A stretch of 64,000 nt of DNA from the NCBI GenBank assembly GCA_035455745.1, contig DATIEP010000023.1, positions 44,101 to 108,100 of the forward strand, read 5' to 3'. The notes under the pieces were generated by a model. The model had not been told where the DNA came from, searched no databases, and saw nothing but the letters and a program-made list of their open reading frames with translations. The DNA is from JADGGM01 sp027307005 (lineage in GTDB: Bacteria; Gemmatimonadota; Gemmatimonadetes; Gemmatimonadales; Gemmatimonadaceae). The translations under genes and the position numbers were made by a program. This document shows positions 27,208-34,857 of this stretch, in pieces. Position 1 is the first letter of the stretch. Every line of letters starts with the position of its first letter.

Positions 27208-27407
27208 TTGTGGGCGATCGTGATGGCGGCGGTTAGGCGCCGGGATACACGCTCCGCATGGGCGCCCGTGTGGGGCGTCCTGGACGGTTAGGGACGCGGC
27301 GCCGCAGCGCGACGCCATGGTCTGATATGTGTATCGCTTTTTAGACGCGTGTTCGCGCGTTGTCAACCTCTGCGGTGGTCACGCGGCCTGACGAGTCCAA
27401 CGCGTGC

Positions 27408-27851
27408 TCACCGCACCGTCACCAGCGCGACCATACCGAGCATCGCATGCTGCGGCTTGCCCGCGCCGTCCCGGAACTGGCACATCAGCGCGTAGTGCTC
27501 CCCGGCACGCAGCTCGGCGTACAGCGCCTCGCGCGTCGTCTGTCCCGGCGCCGCGATCAGGACCCCGCCGCTCATGTCCGCCACGGAGTCCGGCACGTTG
27601 CCGCTCGCGAGATAGGCGCGCGCCGTCGAATCGTCGACGTTCGTGTTGAAGCGAAAGAGCTGAACCTCGTGCAGGACATGACCGCGATTCACGAAATGGA
27701 ACACCGTCGGTCCGGCAGGCGCTGTCGCTGGGACGACGTAACTGTAGTCGTGTGCTTCGATCGTGACGTGGCGCAGTGCCGGCGACGGCCGTGCGGCGCC
27801 GGTGAGCGTGAGGGCAACAGCGGCCAGACCTGCTCGCGGTGCAAACGGCAT
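27408..27851 (-). CDS. Exported cupredoxin-like protein
   Basis: 147 residues with a signal peptide (APRAGLAAVALTLTGAARPS). The beta-sandwich pattern HVTIEAHDYSYVVPATAPAG, then GPTVFHFVNRGHVLHEVQLF, fits cupredoxins. Candidate type-1 copper ligands are the His in HVLHEV, Cys and His in LMCQFRDGAGKPQHAML, and the Met that follows. Electron transfer or copper handling is possible, but the ligand assignment is by eye. It lies between the exporter operon and an ADOP permease, all on the minus strand. Confidence 0.72.
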   Translation of the reverse strand: MPFAPRAGLAAVALTLTGAARPSPALRHVTIEAHDYSYVVPATAPAGPTVFHFVNRGHVLHEVQLFRFNTNVDDSTARAYLASGNVPDSVADMSGGVLIAAPGQTTREALYAELRAGEHYALMCQFRDGAGKPQHAMLGMVALVTVR

Positions 27852-27885
27852 GGGTCCCCCTGTCGTTAGGAATGACGCGCTTCGC

Positions 27886-30315
27886 CTAACCGTCAGCGCG
27901 GAGCGCCGTCATCGGGTCGACGCGCGCGCCGGTGCGAGCCGGGCCGATGCTGGCCAGCGCCGCGATGCCGGCCAGCATCATCACGACGCCGGCGAGCGTG
28001 ACAAGATCAGTCGGTCCGACGCCGTAGAGCAGCGCCGAGAGCGCCCGGTTCGCCCACGATGCGGCGACCAGTCCAGCAACCGCTCCGGCGGCGGCGATCA
28101 TCAACCCTCTGCCTAACACCATCGATCGAATTGCAGACGCTGTCGCGCCCAACGCAATGCGAACGCCGATCTCGTGCGCGCGCTGCCGCACCATGGTCGA
28201 CATCACGCCGAACAGACCGATCGCTGCCAGCACCACAGCCGCGCCGGCGAAGGTCAGCAACAAGAACGTGTTCAGGCGCGGCTGGCCGAGCGGCTCGCGC
28301 ATGTAGGTCGCGAACGGCGCGGCGGTGGCAAGCCGGACACCCGGCGCCGCGTGGTCGATCACGCGGCGAATGACCGGCACGAGCGCGTTCGGGTCGCCCG
28401 TGGAACGAATCGCGAGCGTCGTTGGCGTGAATGCCAACGAGCTTTGCGCGACGGGGAAGTACACGCTCGGCAGCACGTCACGAAGGTCACGATAGCGCGT
28501 ATCCGGTACGACGCCAATGACGGTGAACAGTTCATTCGGTGACGGTCCCATGATCAGTTGCCGGCCGATCGGATCGCGGCCCGGCCAGTAGGCGCGCGCT
28601 GCGCTTTGGCTCACGATCGTCACCCGTTCGGCGCCTTCATGGTCGCCATCGGTGAAGGCACGACCGCGCAGGACCGGAAGACCAAACGCCGCGAAATAGT
28701 CCGGCGACACCACTTCCATGTCGAACGTAGCGTTCGTCGCGGCCTCGGCGTCCGACTGCCCAACGGTGCGCGCATGCCCGGTCCATCCGCCGTTCCCCGA
28801 GAACGGGCGCGCCACCACCGGCGAGACGCCCTGCACGCCCGGCGTTGCGCTCAGCTGTATCACCAGCTCGCGCACGAGCGAAGCCAGCGACGCGGTCGAA
28901 CCGTATTCATCGTAGCGAATGGCGAGCTCGGCCACGAGCATGTGCGACGCGTCGAATCCCAGCTTCGCGCTCTGCAGGTTGAGCAGGCTCCGCCCAACGA
29001 GGGCGGCGGCGGAGAGCATCACGACGGCGAGAGCGACCTGCGCCGCCGCCAGCGCTTCGCGCAGGCGGCGCGGTCCGTGTCCGGCGCTCTGCCTCGCGCC
29101 GGATCGGAGTTGCGCGTTGACGTCGCCGCGCGTCGAGAGGAATGCCGGCGCCAGACCGAACAGCAGTGTGGCGATCGTCGTGATGCCTAACGCCGCGATC
29201 AGGGCGGTACGATCGAGTCGGACGCGGCCGAGGAGCGGAATCTGCGTTGGCGCGAAGGCGAGAAAGCCGCCGACGGCGAGCGCAGCCACCGCGAGGCCGG
29301 CCACGCCTCCGGCCAGCGCAAGCACCGAGTTCTCGGCCACGAGTTGCGCGATGATTCGCGAGCGAGAGGCGCCGAGCGCGACACGGACCGCCATCTCGCG
29401 CGTACGCGCCAGTCCGCGGACGAGCAGCAGATTGGCGACGTTGATACACGCGATGATCAGCAACACGGCCGCCGCGGCGGCGAATGCAAACACAGCCGGT
29501 CGCGCATCGCCCAATATCACCGCTGTGAGTGCACGCGCTCGACCACGAAGCGCGCGCTGGCCGATCGGCGCATCGGCGCGATGGAAGAATGCGGTGAGCT
29601 CGTTCGCCGCTGCGGCCGCGGTGGCGCCGCGCGCCAGCCGCCCAACGAGATAGAGTGCCGTATACGCGCTGGTGTCGCTGGCGCTGGTCAACCGCGCCGG
29701 CACGAAGGGCGCCCAGAAATCTGCGCCGGTGGGGAATGCGACGCCGCGAGGCATCACGCCGACGACCTGATACCGTAGACCGAATTCTTCGGCCGAGAGA
29801 ATGCGGCCGATGACGGCCGGATCCTTGTCGAACCAGCGTTGCCAGGCCTCGTAGCTGATGACGGCCACCGGCGCGGCGCCGAAGAGGTTGTCGTTAGGCG
29901 TGAGCACGCGCCCCAGAACCGGCGGCGCGCCAAGGACCGTGAAGTAGTTGCCGGATACGAGGGCGCGGCGCAGGCGCACATCGGCGTCGCCGAGCCGGAC
30001 GGTGACGGGCCACGCGCCTTCGTACGCCACGTACGCGACGCTCTGCTCGGCTCGGGTACGTTGGGCGAAGTCGCGCGTGTCGGCGAGGTCGAGCGGCACG
30101 TGGTCGATCGAGCGGCCGTGCGCTTCGCCCCACAACTCGACGAGGCGGCTCTGGTCGCGGACGGGAAGTCGGCGCAGCACGAGCGCATCGGCGACGGTGA
30201 ACACCGCCGTCGATAAACCGATGCCTAACGCGAGGATGGCGATCACGGTCGCCGAGAACCGCGGCGCGCGGGCCAGGGCGCGGAGCTGCGAGCGGCCGTC
30301 GTGCAGCAGACTCAC
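27886..30315 (-). CDS. ADOP family duplicated FtsX/MacB permease
   Basis: 809 residues from GTG 30315; the frame is open to 30468 but that part is antisense or foreign junction sequence. N-terminus SLLHDGRSQLRALARAPRFS leads into LALGIGLSTAVFTVADALVL. Two FtsX/MacB units follow, with ALGASRSRIIAQLVAENSVL in the middle and GVMSTMVRQRAHEIGVRIAL near the end. The GTG overlaps the stop of a DUF1697 remnant (GTGA), so the permease was once translationally coupled to a DUF1697 gene now 4.7 kb away on the other side of the attC array. Confidence 0.92.
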   Translation of the reverse strand: MSLLHDGRSQLRALARAPRFSATVIAILALGIGLSTAVFTVADALVLRRLPVRDQSRLVELWGEAHGRSIDHVPLDLADTRDFAQRTRAEQSVAYVAYEGAWPVTVRLGDADVRLRRALVSGNYFTVLGAPPVLGRVLTPNDNLFGAAPVAVISYEAWQRWFDKDPAVIGRILSAEEFGLRYQVVGVMPRGVAFPTGADFWAPFVPARLTSASDTSAYTALYLVGRLARGATAAAAANELTAFFHRADAPIGQRALRGRARALTAVILGDARPAVFAFAAAAAVLLIIACINVANLLLVRGLARTREMAVRVALGASRSRIIAQLVAENSVLALAGGVAGLAVAALAVGGFLAFAPTQIPLLGRVRLDRTALIAALGITTIATLLFGLAPAFLSTRGDVNAQLRSGARQSAGHGPRRLREALAAAQVALAVVMLSAAALVGRSLLNLQSAKLGFDASHMLVAELAIRYDEYGSTASLASLVRELVIQLSATPGVQGVSPVVARPFSGNGGWTGHARTVGQSDAEAATNATFDMEVVSPDYFAAFGLPVLRGRAFTDGDHEGAERVTIVSQSAARAYWPGRDPIGRQLIMGPSPNELFTVIGVVPDTRYRDLRDVLPSVYFPVAQSSLAFTPTTLAIRSTGDPNALVPVIRRVIDHAAPGVRLATAAPFATYMREPLGQPRLNTFLLLTFAGAAVVLAAIGLFGVMSTMVRQRAHEIGVRIALGATASAIRSMVLGRGLMIAAAGAVAGLVAASWANRALSALLYGVGPTDLVTLAGVVMMLAGIAALASIGPARTGARVDPMTALRADG

Positions 30316-30402
30316 TCGATGTCCCTCGCCGCCTTCACGCATCGGCCGATCGTCTCCCAGGTGCGCGTCGTCACGTCCGGACCGAACGTCTTGGCGATGA
30401 GC
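30181..30402. repeat. Left copy of the array-flanking repeat
   Basis: Two blocks repeat at the right side of the array: 30181-30234 matches 34944-34997 (50 of 54 bases) and 30328-30402 matches 35001-35075 (72 of 75), both in direct orientation. In this copy the blocks are separated by 93 bases holding the permease start; in the right copy by only 3. The first block is permease coding sequence, the second the 3' end of DUF1697. Confidence 0.8.
30312..30402 (-). pseudogene. 3' fragment of a DUF1697 gene
   Basis: Encodes only the last ~29 residues of a DUF1697 protein (LIAKTFGPDVTTRTWETIGR, then CVKAARDIE and stop). It is nearly identical to the end of the complete gene at 34988-35515. At 30402 similarity ends and the HigA remnant begins. 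Its stop overlaps the permease GTG, which shows the ancestral gene order. Confidence 0.8.
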
Positions 30403-30598
30403 CTCGAATTTCCCGGCATCGCGCCGCAAGGGCGGTATCGGCACTGATCGCACGGGTCCCATGCACAATCTCGTTGATGCGCCGGGCCGGCACGCTCATG
30501 TCCTTGGACAGTCGATACTGCGAAATGGCCAAGGGCCCGAGAAAGTCCAGCGCGAGCACTTCGCCCGGGTGAATCGGAGCCAATTTGCGCTTTGCCAT
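30371..30598 (-). pseudogene. HigA-type antitoxin, 3' truncated
   Basis: From ATG 30598 the frame gives a normal HigA/VapI Xre-type start (MAKRKLAPIHPGEVLALDFL) and helix-turn-helix (AISQYRLSKDMSVPARRINE, then IVHGTRAISADTAL). After that the expected RLARYFGTS continuation is missing and the frame runs into the DUF1697 fragment. About the last 30 residues are lost at the array border. The N-terminal DNA-binding part is intact. Confidence 0.7.
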
Positions 30599-30605
30599 CG
30601 AAACC

Positions 30606-30716
30606 TCAGTGATAGTCGACGATTTCCACGTCATACGCGTTCCCGTCCTTCCAGCGAAAGCAGATTCGCCACTGATCATTGATCCGAATGCTGTGCTGGC
30701 CGGCTGATCGCTTGTC
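30606..30716 (-). pseudogene. HigB-type toxin, 5' truncated
   Basis: Only the C-terminal ~35 residues of a HigB/RelE-family mRNA interferase remain (SAGQHSIRINDQWRICFRWK, then DGNAYDVEIVDYH and stop). It sits directly upstream of higA in the usual toxin-first order. The N-terminal two thirds is replaced by sequence resembling half an attC site (CTTGTCGGCTTCGGCG at 30711-30726 on the plus strand). The toxin should be inactive. Confidence 0.7.
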
Positions 30717-30890
30717 GGCTTCGGCGTACGCTCGGCAGCGGCGGCGAGATCGATGCGTCGCGCACGCTATGGACGATTCATGATCGCGGCTTCCGAACGG
30801 GCGCGGTCTGCCAAAACTCTCGATCCGCCTGCACCCACTCGGGCGCCGGCATTCTCCAGTTGGGCCGGACGGCGAATTATTCGTGTTGTC

Positions 30891-30989
30891 GATCGAACGT
30901 CCCAGTTCAGCTGCACGTGAGCTTTATTAGGCGCTTGGCCAAGCCGTGGCAATCATTCGATCGCTTGTCAGCTGCAACGTTCGTTAGGC
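30891..30989 (-). other. attC-like site after the RES/Xre cassette
   Basis: Right end GTTAGGC (30983-30989) with the strong inner box CTTGTCAGCTGCAACG. The left end is degenerate (GAACGTCCCAGTTCAGCTGC) but pairs with it around TTCAGCTGCA. On the minus strand it begins GCCTAACGAACGTTGCAGCT, the R''-L'' half. It is the expected downstream attC of the RES/Xre pair. Confidence 0.55.
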
Positions 30990-30996
30990 GGCTTGC

Positions 30997-31458
30997 TCAG
31001 CGGAGCAAACGAGGATCGAAGTCGTACACAGAGATGGAATCGACTGTAAGCCGGCCAAAGTGTGCGTGCTCCGGATTGATGAGAATGTTGAATCCTCCGT
31101 CAACAATCACGCTGGGGACTCGCAAGGCCAAAGAGCGTCCGGACGTGATCCACTCATCGCCGACAGTCTGAACTGACGAAGGGACTGGCGAAACCTTCCA
31201 GTCTTTCGGCAACGCACCTGGAGCGAGATCCTCCACAAGGGAGTCAGGCACCGTCGCCGAGATCAGCGAGTATCCAACTGGTGATCCGCCGCCTCCACTC
31301 AGATGAACCAGAACCTCCAACACGGCGAGCGCAGAGTTGCCTGACGCGTAGGCGACACGCGTCCCACGGCTGTTCCATCGCGCCCCGTACAGTCGAGCGC
31401 CCTCGCCGTTGAACGCGGTAGCGGCATACCGAGTCTTGGTTAGGCGCCAAACGCGCAT
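30997..31458 (-). CDS. RES-domain toxin
   Basis: 153 residues. The RES domain is clear from the N-terminus: MRVWRLTKTRYAATAFNGEG, then ARLYGARWNSRGTRVAYASG and NSALAVLEVLVHL, with the conserved Arg (GARW) and Glu (VLEVL). RES toxins of this type break down NAD+ and arrest growth (known from the MbcT/Res families). The start is 4 bases after the stop of its Xre antitoxin, so the pair is one operon. Length is normal and the gene looks intact. Confidence 0.88.
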   Translation of the reverse strand: MRVWRLTKTRYAATAFNGEGARLYGARWNSRGTRVAYASGNSALAVLEVLVHLSGGGGSPVGYSLISATVPDSLVEDLAPGALPKDWKVSPVPSSVQTVGDEWITSGRSLALRVPSVIVDGGFNILINPEHAHFGRLTVDSISVYDFDPRLLR

Positions 31459-31461
31459 CGC

Positions 31462-31947
31462 CTAGGTCGGAATTCCGTGAGCCAACCGGCCAATCAAGCT
31501 CTCTACCTCAATGGCTCCAACATCGGTCGATGCAAAGTCGATTGGCGTTCGGCCTCCAAGCGCCTTGACAGGGTTGGTAAGCCAGCGTTGCGCGGCATCC
31601 GCGCTTCCTTCGAACAACTCGATTGCGCGGGCAACGATTCGCGACATGCGAACCAAGCGATCTGTTTCGTCGCGCGCGAAGCGCCCACTCTCCTTTCGTC
31701 TTGCAAGTGTGCGTTCAGGAATCTCGGCCACTTGCGCGAGAACGCGATATGGGAGGTCCGTATTGCGATGAAACCTCTCAAACGCGGCGTACGTGAGCCC
31801 GCGCCGAATGTGTTCGACAACGTACAGAGGATCGTAGTTTCGCAGGCCGAATAGCGCGACGTAGTAATGGCCTGCTCGATGGCCTGCTTCCTGATGACTC
31901 AGAAGCTCGGCGATATCGGCTGGGATCTTACGGGCTGTGCTTACCAT
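31462..31947 (-). CDS. Xre/MbcA/ParS-type antitoxin for RES toxin
   Basis: 161 residues from ATG 31947 with Shine-Dalgarno AGGAGG. The N-terminal part holds an Xre-like region (TYAAFERFHRNTDLPYRVLA, then EIPERTLARRK). The C-terminal toxin-binding domain is typical: AAQRWLTNPVKALGGRTPID, then GAIEVESLIGRLAHGIPT. It neutralises the RES toxin encoded next and should repress the operon from the twin palindromes just upstream. The frame extends to 31995 but that stretch is the operator. Confidence 0.87.
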   Translation of the reverse strand: MVSTARKIPADIAELLSHQEAGHRAGHYYVALFGLRNYDPLYVVEHIRRGLTYAAFERFHRNTDLPYRVLAQVAEIPERTLARRKESGRFARDETDRLVRMSRIVARAIELFEGSADAAQRWLTNPVKALGGRTPIDFASTDVGAIEVESLIGRLAHGIPT

Positions 31948-31961
31948 GCCGCCTCCTGGCT

Positions 31962-31993
31962 GCCATATGGCGTAACTTACAACGCCATATGGC
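31962..31993 (-). promoter_or_regulatory. Twin-palindrome operator of the RES/Xre operon
   Basis: Two perfect copies of the 10-bp palindrome GCCATATGGC at 31962-31971 and 31984-31993, 22 bp centre to centre, two turns of the helix. The nearer copy ends 15 bases before the antitoxin ATG. This is the expected form of an autoregulatory site bound cooperatively by the antitoxin or the complex. Confidence 0.7.
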
Positions 31994-32014
31994 AACTGCC
32001 AAGGCGCGAGCCGA

Positions 32015-32164
32015 CTAGCCTCCTAGGCGAAATTGCAGGGAACGCCGAACAGTCGCCAGGTCATCTCCATAGTGAAGGCGGACAAACTCGAAGACCTCGC
32101 GAGGCGCGTGGTCATGTTGGGTCATGTCGGCGAGGAGATCTTCTTCAAGTTGGGAGAGTACCAT
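32015..32164 (-). CDS. Small cassette ORF (49 residues)
   Basis: From ATG 32164: MVLSQLEEDLLADMTQHDHA, then PREVFEFVRLHYGDDL and a short tail to GG. Acidic, predicted helical, no membrane segment. The frame continues eight codons further upstream (TRAFLAVQ) into the attC, so the true start is uncertain. The sequence looks like a real conserved small protein but I cannot name the family. It ends about 20 bases before the RES/Xre operator. Confidence 0.45.
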   Translation of the reverse strand: MVLSQLEEDLLADMTQHDHAPREVFEFVRLHYGDDLATVRRSLQFRLGG

Positions 32165-32171
32165 TTGCACA

Positions 32172-32268
32172 GCCAGAAACGCCCGAGTTCAGCTGGCCGG
32201 CGGCCACGTGGACCGTGCATGCGGTCGGAGCGTTAGGCTGTCACGTCAGCCCGAACGAGCCGTTAGCC
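32172..32268 (-). other. attC-like site after the PIN cassette
   Basis: 97 bp. The right half contains GTTAGCC (32262-32268) and CACGTCAGCCCGAACGAGCC; the left half, AAACGCCCGAGTTCAGCTGG, pairs with it around GTTC-AGCTG. A second GTTAGGC at 32232 lies inside. The boxes are degenerate, so this is a weaker call than its neighbours. Confidence 0.45.
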
Positions 32269-32307
32269 CGAAGGCGAGCCGACGGGTGGGTTGCGTCCCC
32301 ATCCCCA
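32255..32307. repeat. Duplicated cassette 3' tail, copy 1
   Basis: 53 bp matching 32941-32993 at 48 positions, direct orientation. On the minus strand it encodes WGWGRNPPVGSPSG and a stop, the same tail that ends the Imm50 protein in copy 2, but here an in-frame TGA lies just upstream and no gene body precedes it. Confidence 0.75.
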
Positions 32308-32364
32308 GGGTGATCATCGACCGAAACGCTTAGCCATAGCCACAAGAGGAGGCAACGACTCAGC

Positions 32365-32769
32365 TTATGAAGCGGCAGCCAGCGTCTTGAACGGTACCGT
32401 GGCCACGATCCCCCTGACCTGCTTGCGGAGATCCGCGTCAAGGGTGACGAACGCGTCAGCCTGGAGCTTGGCGACGGCGATGTACTCCGCCTTACCAGTA
32501 TCTGCCCACCCCAGTTGCTCCGCCATCTTCCACGCGACAGCCCGTGAGACGCGGTCGCCAAGAAGGCGCACGCGCATCGATGTTATTCCATCAAGGAGTG
32601 CCGTCGCATCGTCTTGGCTCACCTCTCCCCGACGATATGCTCGGTACACAATCGATAGCGCATCAGATCGCAAGACATTGGGGCCAACAAGCTGGTGCGC
32701 GCTCGGCACCACGATCCCTTCACGAACCAGCCGGACGGCAACCTCCGCGTCGATACCATAACGAGTCAT
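32365..32769 (-). CDS. PIN-domain ribonuclease (VapC-like toxin)
   Basis: 134 residues from ATG 32769 (MTRYGIDAEVAVRLVREGIV). The PIN fold is shown by the acidic motifs LRSDALSIVYRAYRRGEVSQ and DTGKAEYIAVAKLQADAFVT followed by LDADLRKQV. VapC-type proteins are Mg2+-dependent RNases, usually neutralised by a small antitoxin; none is recognisable beside it. It lies between two attC sites on the strand the cassettes share. Confidence 0.78.
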   Translation of the reverse strand: MTRYGIDAEVAVRLVREGIVVPSAHQLVGPNVLRSDALSIVYRAYRRGEVSQDDATALLDGITSMRVRLLGDRVSRAVAWKMAEQLGWADTGKAEYIAVAKLQADAFVTLDADLRKQVRGIVATVPFKTLAAAS

Positions 32770-32802
32770 AGCCGTTGCGTACCTCAAGTCATTTCGTGGT
32801 CG

Positions 32803-32903
32803 GCATAACGCCGAGTTCACCCGCACGCGCACATCAACAAGATGCGGCCGCGCAGCGGCCGCCGTCCCGAACCGTGCTTGTCGGGTGCAACGCTTCGTTA
32901 GGC
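32803..32903 (-). other. attC site after the Imm50 cassette
   Basis: 101 bp bounded by GCATAAC (32803-32809) and GTTAGGC (32897-32903). Inner boxes GAGTTCACCCGCACG and CGTGCTTGTCGGGTGCAACG pair with one or two bulged bases, the layout of classical attC sites. The interior contains a GCGGCCGCGCAGCGGCCGC hairpin (near 32844-32862), the variable terminal stem. On the minus strand R''-L'' comes first. Confidence 0.8.
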
Positions 32904-32940
32904 CTCAGCGAGGATGATGCCTGCACGCGCTCGAGCCCTA

Positions 32941-32993
32941 ACGAGTCGTTAGCGCGTATGCGAGCCAACGGGTGGGTTGCGTCCCCATCCCCA
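32941..32993. repeat. Duplicated cassette 3' tail, copy 2
   Basis: 53 bp matching 32255-32307 (48 of 53). This copy is the in-frame end of the Imm50 gene, coding WGWGRNPPVGSHTR and stop. Confidence 0.75.
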
Positions 32994-33422
32994 CGGCTCG
33001 ACCCTGCGGACTACTGCGTCGTTGCAGCTGAAGCGGCCCCCGACGCCGTGGGAGCTCGCCAGCACCACCTCGAACTTTGCCCACTCCAGCTGATCGCGTG
33101 TCCGATCCATGATCGCCAGCTCCCAGAGTGCATTCTGGTCGTTGAACTCCGAGAGCTCAAGCTGCGCGATCCGTCGGAACTCGAACGTGACAAGGCACTC
33201 CTTCGACAGGACGTATGTGCCATTCGGCTCGACCCCGGGACCGGCCAGGTACGCGTAGACTGCCAGCGTGAGTGTCGGCCCCGCGTTCTCGCCAAACCCG
33301 CCGCGGTCGAGCACGAGCTGCACAACCTGGGCATCGTGAAACGTGGGCCAGTGGCCGAACCACTCGACGACGAGCTGTGCACCGTCGATGGACGGTGCGA
33401 TTGGAGAATCGGATGGCGGCAC
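32949..33422 (-). CDS. Imm50-family immunity protein
   Basis: 157 residues. The segment VEWFGHWPTFHDAQVVQLVL, followed by a strand-rich region with LTLAVYAYL and LVTFEFRRIAQLELSEFN, fits the Imm50 family of immunity proteins that protect against polymorphic or contact-dependent toxins. No cognate toxin is in the window. The last ~12 residues (WGWGRNPPVGSHTR) are encoded by a repeat shared with the cassette below. An attC follows 45 bases after the stop. Confidence 0.72.
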   Translation of the reverse strand: MPPSDSPIAPSIDGAQLVVEWFGHWPTFHDAQVVQLVLDRGGFGENAGPTLTLAVYAYLAGPGVEPNGTYVLSKECLVTFEFRRIAQLELSEFNDQNALWELAIMDRTRDQLEWAKFEVVLASSHGVGGRFSCNDAVVRRVEPWGWGRNPPVGSHTR

Positions 33423-33443
33423 GGGCGAAGGAACGTGTGTGCG

Positions 33444-33567
33444 GGCTAACGCGTAAGGTCAGCTGCGGCGGCGGCATTCGCAGGCGCCAGACAATCAGAT
33501 AATGCGATGCACCAGCCAAGCGCGCCAGTATGCATTCAGCGCCGTCCGCTGCAGCGCCTCGTTAGAC
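33444..33567 (-). other. attC site after the 149-residue cassette gene
   Basis: 124 bp bounded by GGCTAAC (33444-33450) and GTTAGAC (33561-33567). Inner boxes AAGGTCAGCTGCGG on the left and CCGTCCGCTGCAGCGCC on the right are complementary with bulges. The longest site of the cluster; it separates the Imm50 gene from the next cassette. Confidence 0.7.
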
Positions 33568-33663
33568 GGAGCCCCTCAGGTGTACGGAGGCGCCGACCAC
33601 CCGCGGAAGCGTGCGAAGCGGACGGGCAAAGCGATCCAGTTCTGCGTTCGACGCCAACCCTCG

Positions 33664-34113
33664 CTATTCGTCGTCCGGGATGCCGCGAAGCGCCTCAAGA
33701 AATGCGCGCGAACCAGCGCCGTCAGGCAGGCCCCGCAGGGCCTTGAGCATCGCAACGGGACCGCGCCCGTGCTCGAGACCCCAACTGTGTCCTCGAGCGA
33801 ACGCGGCGTAGATCTCGTGACGCATCACCCGATGGATCTCCCGGCCGAGTTGGCGTCTGGCCCGCCGCTGACGCCAGTAGCGCTCGGGATTCGCTGTTGC
33901 TTCCGCCATCAGGCGGGTCTCTCGGCGCGATAACCGGCGGAGGGGGTGGCCTAAAACGTCGGCCCACCGGGCGCCAGGCTTGAGCGCCCGCATGCGTTGC
34001 AGCAACGCGTCGCGGCCATCACCGGCCATGGCGAGAGCGCCGAGGCGATCCGGGATCAGCCCAAGGCGCTCCGCTTCCGCGTCGAATGCCTCGATAAACT
34101 CCTCCGAAGTCAT
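33664..34113 (-). CDS. Hypothetical cassette protein
   Basis: 149 residues from ATG 34113, soluble, helical and very rich in Arg (PLRRLSRRETRLMAEATANP, ERYWRQRRARRQLGREIHRV). No signal peptide, and no family I recognise. Its ATG overlaps the stop of the TPR-like frame (ATGA). An attC (33444-33567) follows 97 bases after the stop. It may bind nucleic acid given its charge, but this is only a guess. Confidence 0.65.
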   Translation of the reverse strand: MTSEEFIEAFDAEAERLGLIPDRLGALAMAGDGRDALLQRMRALKPGARWADVLGHPLRRLSRRETRLMAEATANPERYWRQRRARRQLGREIHRVMRHEIYAAFARGHSWGLEHGRGPVAMLKALRGLPDGAGSRAFLEALRGIPDDE

Positions 34114-34841
34114 CTCTCCCCCACGATGCGTCTCGGCGCCACGCCTAACGCCAACGTTCGGCTGCGAGCGCGCAGGAATGCGACTCCCGATGCGGCTCGG
34201 TCGCCGGGCGCGCCCGTCAGCCGCGACAATCCGTTAGGCATCGGCTCGCGCCCCTCGCTCACGGCGCGCGGCGCGGGCTGCCGAGCCGCCGCGCAGCCGC
34301 GCGCCATCCTTAGGTGGGTTGTCAGCTGCAACGATCGATGTGCGTGTTCCGCTGCGATCAAGGCGCGACTCGCGGCAATCCGGAACTCCTGAATGGGGAA
34401 CTGCGTCCCAGCGCAGAACTCCTCTATCACAGCCAGTGCAGAATCGTAGAGGTCGCTCCGGCGCAGAGCGAGAACCAGTTCCGCGTACCCGAGGTAGCCA
34501 TCGTCGCCCACCTGGGGGAAGGCGCGTCGGGCCAAGAAGGCACGTTGGTAGGAATCGAGGGCTTCTGATGCCCGCCCGAGATCGACGAGCGATTCGGCGC
34601 GGAGCGCGAGTGCGGAAGCGAGTTGACATGGATCGGGGAATTCAAGAATGAGCCGATCCAGGAGTCCGAGCGCAGCACGCGTCAGATGTTCGTCGCCCGC
34701 CTCAAATAGATGCGCCGCCTGAATACGCAGGTACTGCGCCTTACGGTGAGCTCCGCGTGAGCGAGCGAGTCTCGCATTGAACTCGGCCGCATCGTGGTCA
34801 CTCCACGTCGATCGACGAAACCACTCAACCTTTTCCGTCAT
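34110..34841 (-). CDS. TPR-like cassette protein with run-on 3' end
   Basis: 243 codons from ATG 34841 (MTEKVEWFRRSTWSDHDAAE). The first ~170 residues look like a helical-repeat protein with TPR-type pairs (SALALRAESLVDLGRASEAL, YQRAFLARRAFPQVGDDGYL). The sequence stops making sense after AAEHAHRSLQL: from about 34340 down the frame is encoded by an attC half-site and then a complete attC, ending only in the ATGA overlap with the next gene. The original stop was probably lost, so the C-terminal ~70 residues are likely junk. The longer upstream frame (to 35015) begins in permease remnant sequence. Confidence 0.6.
   Translation of the reverse strand: MTEKVEWFRRSTWSDHDAAEFNARLARSRGAHRKAQYLRIQAAHLFEAGDEHLTRAALGLLDRLILEFPDPCQLASALALRAESLVDLGRASEALDSYQRAFLARRAFPQVGDDGYLGYAELVLALRRSDLYDSALAVIEEFCAGTQFPIQEFRIAASRALIAAEHAHRSLQLTTHLRMARGCAAARQPAPRAVSEGREPMPNGLSRLTGAPGDRAASGVAFLRARSRTLALGVAPRRIVGER
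34143..34239 (-). other. attC site after the TPR-like cassette
   Basis: 97 bp bounded by perfect GCCTAAC (34143-34149) and GTTAGGC (34233-34239). Inner boxes CCAACGTTCGGCTGCGAGC and CCCGTCAGCCGCGACAATCC pair with bulged bases. A further half-site, TTGTCAGCTGCAACGATCG, lies at 34319-34337. It is read through by the TPR-like frame. Confidence 0.75.
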
Positions 34842-34857
34842 CGTGATCTGGTGCCGT

